Shown here: positions 1-5,077 of the stretch, one piece after another
How the letters are laid out: the number at the start of each line of letters is the position of its first letter
How positions within the stretch are numbered: position 1 is the stretch's first letter
From: an uncultured bacterium
GTDB taxonomy: Bacteria > Cyanobacteriota > Vampirovibrionia > Gastranaerophilales > Gastranaerophilaceae
DNA length: 14,409 nucleotides
Assembly: GCA_947169755.1 (NCBI GenBank)
Contig: CAMVQX010000026.1
Span: 1 to 14,409, forward strand
Reading direction: 5' to 3'
The notes under the pieces: model-generated
What the model was told of the DNA's origin: nothing
The model's database searches: none
The model's input: only the letters and a program-made list of their open reading frames with translations
Translations under genes and position numbers: made by a program

Positions 1-106
1 CAAATCCGCTTCTTGGATTTGCTCCGTGCTCGAAAAGTTTCGTTCCTGCAACTTCGTTGCTATTCACTCAATTTTCTCGCTTGCCGGACTCACTTCGCTG
101 CGTCCG
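1..106. repeat. GC-richer block of four small perfect inverted repeats
   Basis: Four short perfect dyads lie in a row: CAAATCC (1-7) with GGATTTG (15-21); CGAAA (32-36) with TTTCG (39-43); GCAAC (48-52) with GTTGC (56-60); CGGAC (85-89) with GTCCG (102-106). The word CAAATCCGCT occurs at 1-10 and again at 111-120, where it runs into the rpmH stop codon. The block is visibly richer in G and C than the rest of the window, and stop codons interrupt it in several frames, so it does not look coding. It lies immediately downstream of rpmH on the minus strand. It could be a dispersed intergenic repeat, a complex terminator region, or both. The dyads are seen directly; the role is inference. Confidence 0.6.
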
Positions 107-118
107 TTCGCAAATCCG

Positions 119-271
119 CTACGCTCTTTTAGAGCCGGAAATAGCCAACTTATGACGACCTTTTGCACGGCGTCTGTTCAAAACTTCTTGTCCGCCCGGG
201 GTAGCCATTCTTGCTCTAAAGCCGCTAACGTGCTGCCTTTTTACTTTAGTTCCTTCTAGTGTACGTCTCAT
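119..271 (-). CDS. rpmH: 50S ribosomal protein L34
   Basis: This 50-residue, very basic protein starts MRRTLEGTKVKRQHVSGFRA and continues with RMATPGGQEVLNRRRAKGRH. That matches the L34 pattern known from other bacteria (…GFRARM.T..G..VL..RRAKGR..L), and L34 is usually 44-50 residues. L34 sits in the large ribosomal subunit and binds 23S rRNA. The ATG at 271-269 is preceded by AAGGA about nine bases upstream, which supports the start. The gene ends with TAG next to the inverted-repeat block. It is divergent from proC. In many bacteria rnpA follows rpmH, but no rnpA start is visible in the 118 bases left. An overlapping plus-strand frame in this area is only a shadow. Identification is confident from sequence pattern alone. 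Confidence 0.95.
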   Translation of the reverse strand: MRRTLEGTKVKRQHVSGFRARMATPGGQEVLNRRRAKGRHKLAISGSKRA

Positions 272-304
272 TTTTTAATTCCTTTTAATTTATATTTTTT
301 GTCG

Positions 305-310
305 TATAAT
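305..310 (+). promoter_or_regulatory. Candidate -10 box for proC
   Basis: A perfect TATAAT lies about 60 bases before the proC start in the divergent gap shared with rpmH. No good -35 was seen at 17 bases upstream. A start near 317 would give a leader of about 50 bases that includes the GGAAGG ribosome binding site. Confidence 0.35.
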
Positions 311-313
311 TCC

Positions 314-342
314 AATGTAAATAAAAAAAAATTTTTAGTCAA
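314..342 (-). promoter_or_regulatory. Candidate rpmH promoter
   Basis: On the minus strand TTGACT (342-337) is followed by a 17-base spacer and TACATT (319-314), which gives a plausible sigma70-type promoter reading toward rpmH. The -35 is a 5/6 match; the -10 is a weaker 4/6 match. It would give a leader of roughly 35-40 bases carrying the AAGGA site. Confidence 0.4.
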
Positions 343-354
343 CAAATGAGAGAG

Positions 355-360
355 GGAAGG
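355..360 (+). promoter_or_regulatory. Ribosome binding site that decides the proC start
   Basis: GGAAGG lies nine bases before the ATG at 370. The in-frame ATG at 346 has no purine-rich site upstream of it and would add eight poorly conserved residues, so the start at 370 is preferred. Confidence 0.65.
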
Positions 361-369
361 TTAAATAAT

Positions 370-1182
370 ATGAACAAAAATTGTAAAGTAGGATTTATAG
401 GTTGCGGTAAAATGGCAAGCGCAATCATTAAAGGTGTAATATCTTCAGGTTTTATACCAAAAGAAAACTTAAAGGGTTCAGAAGTTAATCCTGAAATTGC
501 ACAAAATGCTCAAAATCGATTAGGAATAACTGTTATTACAGATAACAAAGCTCTTGCAATTGATAGTGATGTTATATTTGTTGCAACCAAACCTAATTAT
601 GTGGCTCAAGTTCTGGAAGAAATAAAATCTGAGTTGACTCCTGAAAAATTAATAGTTTCAATTGCGGCAGGAGTTTCTACTTCAAAAATTGAAAATATTA
701 TCGGCCGTAACAGAGTTGTAAGAGTTATGCCAAACACTCCGGCACTTGTTTTGGAAGGCATGTCCGGAGTTTGCAAAGGCTCTTTTGCTTCAAACGAAGA
801 TCAAGAATTCGTTATTGAGCTATTGTCAAACATAGGAAAAGCAATCTCGGTAACCGAAGAACAAATGGATATAGTAACTGCAATTTCAGGCTCCGGCCCT
901 GCTTTTTTCTACAAAGTTATCGAAGATATGGCAAGAGCTGGTGAAAAACTTGGGTTGGATTATGACAAATCACTTATGCTTGCAACACAAACCGCAATTG
1001 GTTCAGCCAAGATGGTAACACAAAGAGGTGAAACTCCGGTTCAAACCTTGATTGACAATGTAGCAACAAAAGGTGGCTGCACATTCGTTGGCATTTCAGT
1101 TATGAATGACGAAAATTCCGAAAAATTATTCTATGACGTTATTGAACAAACAACAAAAAAAGCAAGCGAACTCGGTAAATGA
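370..1182 (+). CDS. proC: Pyrroline-5-carboxylate reductase
   Basis: The enzyme reduces 1-pyrroline-5-carboxylate to L-proline with NAD(P)H, the last step of proline synthesis in the cytoplasm. From the ATG at 370 the protein has 270 residues, the usual length. An N-terminal Rossmann dinucleotide-binding motif GFIGCGKMA spans residues 8-16. VATKP is at 71-75, VMPNTPA at 119-125, and the C-terminal substrate and dimer domain has SGSGPAFFY at 173-181. The usual SPGGTT loop appears as ATKGGCT at 232-238, an acceptable variant. The next gene on the strand, mnmA, begins 52 bases after the TGA stop and may be co-transcribed, although it has its own TATAAT. No truncation is seen. An in-frame upstream ATG at 346 is the only alternative start. 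Confidence 0.95.
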   Translation: MNKNCKVGFIGCGKMASAIIKGVISSGFIPKENLKGSEVNPEIAQNAQNRLGITVITDNKALAIDSDVIFVATKPNYVAQVLEEIKSELTPEKLIVSIAAGVSTSKIENIIGRNRVVRVMPNTPALVLEGMSGVCKGSFASNEDQEFVIELLSNIGKAISVTEEQMDIVTAISGSGPAFFYKVIEDMARAGEKLGLDYDKSLMLATQTAIGSAKMVTQRGETPVQTLIDNVATKGGCTFVGISVMNDENSEKLFYDVIEQTTKKASELGK

Positions 1183-1219
1183 ATTGCAAATTCGCAAAAC
1201 TTGACTTGATTGAATTATA

Positions 1220-1225
1220 TATAAT
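1220..1225 (+). promoter_or_regulatory. TATAAT box abutting mnmA (leaderless start predicted)
   Basis: TATAAT ends nine bases before the mnmA ATG, so transcription would begin about three bases before the start codon. There is no purine-rich ribosome binding site in the gap. A TTGACT lies at 1201-1206, but its spacing to this box is only 13 bases, so the -35 is uncertain. Confidence 0.4.
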
Positions 1226-1234
1226 AATAAAGTT

Positions 1235-2299
1235 ATGAGAATATTAGTCGGATTATCAGGCGGAGTTGATTCTACAACTGCAGCATTAATTTTAAAACAA
1301 CAAGGGCACGAAGTTATTGGTGCAACAATGTCCATCTGGGGAAAAGACGGAATGGCATTAAAAGCAGGTCATAAGAATGCTTGCTACGGCCCTGATGAAG
1401 TTGAAGATATTGAAGAAGCAAGACGTATCGCAAAAAATCTCGGAATTCCATATCATGTTTTAAATTGCGCTGAACAATATGAAAGAATAGTGCTTGATAA
1501 TTTTAAATCTGAGTACGTACAGGGCAGAACTCCAAATCCTTGCGTATGGTGTAACGCTTACGTAAAATTCGGAGCTTTGCCTGAAATGGCACGCTTGAGC
1601 GGTATCGAATTCGACAAATTTGCAACAGGGCACTACGCAAGAGTTGAAGAACAGGACGGAAAATATCTTTTAAAACGCGGAGTTGCGCCCAAAAAAGACC
1701 AGTCATATTTTCTATACAGACTTAAACAAGAACAACTAAAAAATATTATATTCCCGCTTGGCGGCTATTCAAAAGAAGAAATCAGACAAATTGCCAAAGA
1801 AAACGGGCTTGATGTCGCAGAAAAGCCTGACAGTCAGGATTTTTACGGCGGAGATTATAACGAGCTTTTAAATATTCAAGACCTTGAAGGAAATATCGTT
1901 GATTTGGACGGAAAAATTTTAGGCAAACACAAAGGTATTTGGAATTATACAATCGGACAACGAAAAGGACTTGGCGTAGCGGCAAGTGAACCTTTGTATG
2001 TGCTTGAACTCAGAAAAGAAACAAATGAAGTCGTTGTCGGATTTGCAGATAAAACGTTTAAAAAATCTTTGAATGCTGATAAATTAAATTGGATTTTAGA
2101 AGAACCTAAAGAAGAATTCAGAGCGCAGGCTAAAATTCGATCAACTCAACAGCCTGTTGATGTTTTAGTAAAACCAAACGGCGATAACATTGATGTCATC
2201 TTTGATGACTTACAAAAATCAATTGCAATAGGGCAATCGGTCGTTTTATATGACGGTGATATTTGTCTTGGCGGCGGTGTTATTGAAAGCGCAAATTAA
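1235..2299 (+). CDS. mnmA: tRNA-specific 2-thiouridylase MnmA, CxxC-type variant
   Basis: MnmA activates U34 of Lys, Glu and Gln tRNAs with ATP and installs sulfur to give 2-thiouridine. The 354-residue protein has the PP-loop SGGVDS (8-13), the signature NPCVWCN (101-107), ATGHYA (130-135), KDQSYFLY (154-161), FPLG (173-176), and the late blocks YTIGQRKGLG and KIRST. The length is typical. Two key positions differ from the E. coli-type enzyme. The Asp of the usual NPDxxCN is Cys103, giving a CxxC pair with Cys106. The second catalytic Cys, normally in DSTGICFIG, is absent: the block reads DSQDFYGGDY (199-208). Cys50 in ACYGP is a possible third ligand. This looks like a divergent subfamily, perhaps Fe-S dependent. 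The 3' end overlaps hydE by 4 bp tail to tail. No Shine-Dalgarno site precedes the ATG. Confidence 0.9.
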   Translation: MRILVGLSGGVDSTTAALILKQQGHEVIGATMSIWGKDGMALKAGHKNACYGPDEVEDIEEARRIAKNLGIPYHVLNCAEQYERIVLDNFKSEYVQGRTPNPCVWCNAYVKFGALPEMARLSGIEFDKFATGHYARVEEQDGKYLLKRGVAPKKDQSYFLYRLKQEQLKNIIFPLGGYSKEEIRQIAKENGLDVAEKPDSQDFYGGDYNELLNIQDLEGNIVDLDGKILGKHKGIWNYTIGQRKGLGVAASEPLYVLELRKETNEVVVGFADKTFKKSLNADKLNWILEEPKEEFRAQAKIRSTQQPVDVLVKPNGDNIDVIFDDLQKSIAIGQSVVLYDGDICLGGGVIESAN

Positions 2300-3288
2300 T
2301 GCTTTCTAAAACCCTTTTCTTTAGAAATTGTTCTGCCAATAGATTTTATTTTACCTTCAATACAACCGCGGCATTGAGAAGGATCTTCATTTATACAGAT
2401 TTTATTAGGGTAAATTTCATATTTTGCACGGTATTCAGTCGTCGTAACATTTGGCATAACAACATTCGCACCACTTTGGAGTGCAATTATCCTACCGTTT
2501 GGGTTAAGTGTTTCCATTGCGGTAGTAGCCGGAATATTAATATTTTTCAGCAATATTCGAGTCAACGCCATAACTTTTAGCGCAAGTATAAAGCTCCCGT
2601 TTGACGCATCTTTTAAAGGTGTTTCGGGGTGCGCAATAAAAGGTCCTATGCCTACCATATCAGCATCAATCTCTTTGAAAAATAAAATATCATCTGCAAG
2701 TGATTCTATCGTCTGATTAGGAAGTCCCACAAGACAACCCGTTCCTACTTCATACCCTAAAACTTTTAAATCCTTTAAACATCTTATACGGTTTTCAAAA
2801 CTCATATTCGGGTGCATTTGTTTGTATAATTCTTTGTCAGTAGTTTCTATACGCAAGAGATATCTGTCTGCACCTGCAATCTTAAAAGCTTCATAATCTT
2901 CATAACTTCTTTCACCAATACTCAAAGTAACCGCAACATCAAATGATTTTATGCGTTTTATAATATCGCTCATAATATCTTTTGAATAATATTCATCTTC
3001 ACCTGATTGCAAAACAACAGTTTTATATCCCATATCAACGGCTTTTTTAGCGTATAAAACGATATCGTCAGGCGAAATTCTATAGCGATCTATTGATTTA
3101 TTAATGCTTTGAAGTCCGCAATATTTGCATTGGCAGCGACAAATGTTGGAGAATTCAATCAGACCTCTTAAATGGATTTCATCTCCAACGTATTCTTTTC
3201 TTGTTTTGTCAGCAAGCGAAAACAGCCACTCATTTCGGCTGTCATCACTTAAAATATCAATAATTTCTTCTTTAGAAAATTCACTCAT
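2296..3288 (-). CDS. hydE: [FeFe]-hydrogenase maturation radical SAM enzyme HydE (probable)
   Basis: HydE acts with HydF and HydG to build the diiron subcluster of [FeFe] hydrogenase. The 330-residue protein has RGLIEFSN (41-48) followed by the radical SAM cluster cysteines C50, C54 and C57 (Cx3Cx2C). Further on come VLQSGE, LSIGERS, LLRIETT, LVGLPNQT and GIGPFIAHPETP. These blocks fit HydE better than BioB or PylB. Near the C-terminus C298, C306 and C309 have the Cx7Cx2C spacing of the optional second Fe-S cluster of HydE. An unusual extra cysteine, C52, lies inside the first motif. hydF, hydG and the hydrogenase are not in this window, so the gene appears isolated. It follows the transglycosylase gene by 23 bp but has its own extended -10 box and no Shine-Dalgarno site. 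Its 3' end meets mnmA. Confidence 0.85.
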   Translation of the reverse strand: MSEFSKEEIIDILSDDSRNEWLFSLADKTRKEYVGDEIHLRGLIEFSNICRCQCKYCGLQSINKSIDRYRISPDDIVLYAKKAVDMGYKTVVLQSGEDEYYSKDIMSDIIKRIKSFDVAVTLSIGERSYEDYEAFKIAGADRYLLRIETTDKELYKQMHPNMSFENRIRCLKDLKVLGYEVGTGCLVGLPNQTIESLADDILFFKEIDADMVGIGPFIAHPETPLKDASNGSFILALKVMALTRILLKNINIPATTAMETLNPNGRIIALQSGANVVMPNVTTTEYRAKYEIYPNKICINEDPSQCRGCIEGKIKSIGRTISKEKGFRKH

Positions 3289-3295
3289 TAAAAGA

Positions 3296-3304
3296 ATTAT
3301 AGCA
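3296..3304 (-). promoter_or_regulatory. Extended -10 promoter for hydE, leaderless
   Basis: The minus strand reads TGCTATAAT (3304-3296), a perfect extended -10 element. Standard spacing puts transcription start at 3289 or 3288, at the A of the hydE ATG. No ribosome binding site can fit. No convincing -35 is present, which is usual for extended -10 promoters. It lies in the 23-bp gap between the transglycosylase stop and hydE. Confidence 0.55.
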
Positions 3305-3311
3305 TGAAATA

Positions 3312-3752
3312 TTAATGAGTTTTATAGTAGTTGTAATCGGTCATAATTCTATTGACAAAATTTCTGGAATATGACGGAACACAGTTGCATCTTTTTACAT
3401 TTCCTGCGCCTGCATTATAAGCTGCAATTGCCAATTCCATTGAACCAAACATATTGTACATTGATTTGTAGTATTTTATACCGCCTTTAATATTATCATC
3501 TAAATTATATGCGTTGAGCCCCATTGTTCTTGCAGTAGCAGGTAAAAGTTGAAAAACACCGATAGTACCAGATGCGCCTCTCGCTTCCTGACGAAAACCT
3601 GATTCTGTTTTTGCAATACTCAACATAATTGCCGGATCTACACCCAGTTCGTTAGATTGCTTTATTATCATTTGTTTTACTTCATTTACACCCGCAAAAG
3701 CCTGTGTACAAAATAACAAAGAGATAGCTGCTAAGCATAATGTTTTCTTCAT
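3312..3752 (-). CDS. Small secreted lytic transglycosylase (SLT domain)
   Basis: Lytic transglycosylases cleave the glycan chains of peptidoglycan, leaving 1,6-anhydro-muramyl ends. The 146-residue precursor starts with a clear signal peptide (MKKTLCLAAISLLFCTQAFA, residues 1-20, ending in AFA). The SLT fold follows: IMLSIAKTESGF with the catalytic Glu50, then GVFQLLPATA (65-74), LDDNIKGGIKYYKSM, and the AIAAYNAGAGNV block (108-119). There is no other domain, so this is a minimal, stand-alone enzyme acting in the periplasm or wall. The usual IPPY region appears as RCNCVPSY, with a CxC pair (C122, C124) that is uncommon here. A strong site, AAGGGGG, lies five bases before the ATG, which fixes the start. 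The gene is divergent from the glycosyltransferase and upstream of hydE on the same strand. A phage-type or conjugation-type role is possible but has no support here. Confidence 0.9.
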   Translation of the reverse strand: MKKTLCLAAISLLFCTQAFAGVNEVKQMIIKQSNELGVDPAIMLSIAKTESGFRQEARGASGTIGVFQLLPATARTMGLNAYNLDDNIKGGIKYYKSMYNMFGSMELAIAAYNAGAGNVKRCNCVPSYSRNFVNRIMTDYNYYKTH

Positions 3753-3799
3753 GTGAACCCCCTTATTCTAATATTAAAATAAAAATAGAAATATGCAAA

Positions 3800-3805
3800 A
3801 TTATA
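3800..3805 (-). promoter_or_regulatory. Candidate -10 box for the lytic transglycosylase
   Basis: TATAAT on the minus strand (3805-3800) would start transcription near 3793, giving a leader of about 40 bases with the AAGGGGG ribosome binding site. The -35 region is poor (TTTTAT at 17-base spacing). Confidence 0.3.
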
Positions 3806-3865
3806 TTAGTTTAATAACATCAATAAAATTACCAATTTGTCTAATGGTAATGAAGGTATAAAAAT

Positions 3866-3871
3866 TATAAT
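3866..3871 (+). promoter_or_regulatory. TATAAT box abutting the glycosyltransferase start
   Basis: TATAAT ends 11 bases before the ATG at 3883. Transcription would start around 3878, leaving only a few untranslated bases. The nearest purine run, AAGG at 3853-3856, is about 26 bases from the ATG, too far to serve as a ribosome binding site. Confidence 0.4.
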
Positions 3872-3882
3872 ATAAAAATACA

Positions 3883-4746
3883 ATGAATAGCGAGTATCCC
3901 AAAATTTCAGTTTTATTACCGATATATAATACAAACGAAAAACACTTAAAAGAATGCATAGAGAGTATTTTAAATCAAACATTCAAAGATTTTGAACTGA
4001 TTATTTTGAATGATGCATCAACTGTTGATTTAGATAACATTATCAATTCTTATAATGACGATAGAATCAGATATTACAAAAACGAAACTAATCTTGGGAT
4101 AACAAAAACCAGAAACAAATTGTTAGAACTTGCGAAAGGTAAATATATTGCAGTTGCAGATCATGATGATATATCTGTAGCTATGCGTTTTGAAAAAGAA
4201 TATAATTTTTTAGAAAAACATCCGAATATATCAATTGTTTCAGGATGGCTTGAAATTTTTAATGAAAATACCGGAAGAAAAAAACTCTGGAAAAGAAAAG
4301 CTTATCCTAAATATCTTGATTTTCTTAGAGGAATCGCATTATTCCACCCGGCAGCAATGTGGCGAAAAGCGGATTTCGAAAAATATAATTTAAAATACGA
4401 AGAAGGATACTTTGGGGCACAGGATTATGCCCTGTTTTCCAAAGCCGTCTTATATTTAAAAAGCGCAAATATACAAGAAATATTATTAAAATATCGCCAG
4501 CACAATACAAATGCAAGCAATCAAAAGCGCAGAATGAGTATAGAAATAGACAGAGTAAAAGAAGAAATGCTAAATTTCCTTTGCTCTAGCAAAAAAGATC
4601 GAAAATTCCTGCGTGACAAATTCCTTTTTCCGAAAACTAATTTTATAAAAAATGTTTTTTCAGTTGAAAATATACACAGCTATAAAATAATAAGAATCTT
4701 AGGATTCAAAATTGTTATGAGAAGATTTCAAACACAAAACCATTAA
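3883..4746 (+). CDS. Family 2 glycosyltransferase
   Basis: The 287-residue protein has a GT-A fold of family GT2, which transfers a sugar from a nucleotide donor to a surface polysaccharide or lipid acceptor in the cytoplasm. The N-terminus reads ISVLLPIYN (8-16), then SILNQTF and FELIILNDAST. The metal-binding DxD region is VADHDD (91-96). HPAAMWR (155-161) and GAQDYALFSK, with the likely base Asp181, follow, and then KYRQHNTN. The C-terminal ~70 residues are basic, end in IRILGFKIVMRRF, and resemble the tails of lipopolysaccharide or capsule transferases. No membrane segment is evident. Donor and acceptor cannot be told from sequence. It stands alone, with no other polysaccharide gene nearby, is divergent from the transglycosylase, and lacks a Shine-Dalgarno site. 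Confidence 0.88.
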   Translation: MNSEYPKISVLLPIYNTNEKHLKECIESILNQTFKDFELIILNDASTVDLDNIINSYNDDRIRYYKNETNLGITKTRNKLLELAKGKYIAVADHDDISVAMRFEKEYNFLEKHPNISIVSGWLEIFNENTGRKKLWKRKAYPKYLDFLRGIALFHPAAMWRKADFEKYNLKYEEGYFGAQDYALFSKAVLYLKSANIQEILLKYRQHNTNASNQKRRMSIEIDRVKEEMLNFLCSSKKDRKFLRDKFLFPKTNFIKNVFSVENIHSYKIIRILGFKIVMRRFQTQNH

Positions 4747-4986
4747 TCATTTATCATAAGGCACACGACATCCTGTAAACAATTTTAATGTTTTGTTTAT
4801 GCTAGTATTGTTACTATAGCAGATAATAATTTAGACGAATTTCACAAAATAGTAAGCTGTAACAATAGAGTATTTTTCAATAATCGAAATGTAGTTGTAA
4901 TAAAAAAAATATTTCTAAAATGCTATTACAGCCGGTGTTCGTCCCGAAATTATCAGAAAAGCTCATTTATAATAAAAGGAGAAAAT
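4747..4986. other. Intergenic stretch with possible decayed coding remnant
   Basis: No intact gene is seen here. One plus-strand frame is open from 4789 and includes TIADNNLDEFHKIVS (from 4813). A second frame reads NAITAGVRPEIIRKAHL before a TAA at 4970-4972. Both look more protein-like than random AT-rich DNA but lie in different frames, and neither has a start. A gene remnant with indels would explain this; chance cannot be excluded. The stretch also has TAGTA/TACTA (4803-4807, 4812-4816), a 9-bp inverted repeat with arms 4806-4814 and 4859-4867, and a TATAAT at 4968-4973. No GC-rich terminator for the glycosyltransferase was found. Confidence 0.3.
4806..4867. repeat. 9-bp inverted repeat TATTGTTAC / GTAACAATA
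   Basis: The arms at 4806-4814 and 4859-4867 are perfect reverse complements with 44 bases between them. The core TTGTTAC/GTAACAA is the same word found in the 12-bp dyad at the right end of the window. This hints at a shared DNA-binding site, but the wide spacing weakens that reading. Confidence 0.35.
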
Positions 4987-5076
4987 ATGAGTATATACGG
5001 ACAAACAAAAGGAACTGAATTTCAAAGTCATACGGACTTATTTTGTTTTATTTCAACACATATTAAGGAATTCTAA
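4987..5076 (+). CDS. 29-codon ORF coupled to the downstream secreted protein
   Basis: This ORF is not recognised. The peptide starts MSIYGQTKGTEFQSHTDLF and ends ISTHIKEF. Its ATG has the best ribosome binding site in the window, AAGGAG at 4976-4981 with five bases of spacing. Its TAA is one base before the ATG of the 649-residue gene, and that gene's AAGGA lies inside the last codons of this ORF. This layout suggests translational coupling, with the peptide as a leader or small partner. Alternatively it is the 5' stub of a broken gene whose rest was lost when the downstream gene arrived. A TATAAT at 4968-4973 overlaps this region and, if used, would start transcription within the ribosome binding site, so another promoter is more likely. 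The peptide is hydrophilic with one cysteine and has no signal peptide. Confidence 0.4.
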   Translation: MSIYGQTKGTEFQSHTDLFCFISTHIKEF

Positions 5077-5077
5077 T

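Noticed and set aside
26..259. A 77-codon plus-strand frame near the left edge
   Set aside because: It is antisense to rpmH and the hairpin block; the L34 match on the minus strand is decisive.
346..369. Earlier in-frame ATG for proC
   Set aside because: No ribosome binding site before it, while GGAAGG lies nine bases before the ATG at 370, where the family's normal N-terminus begins.
4880..4967. Minus-strand 29-codon frame starting MSFSDNFG
   Set aside because: No ribosome binding site, in AT-rich DNA, and opposite the possible remnant; looks like chance.
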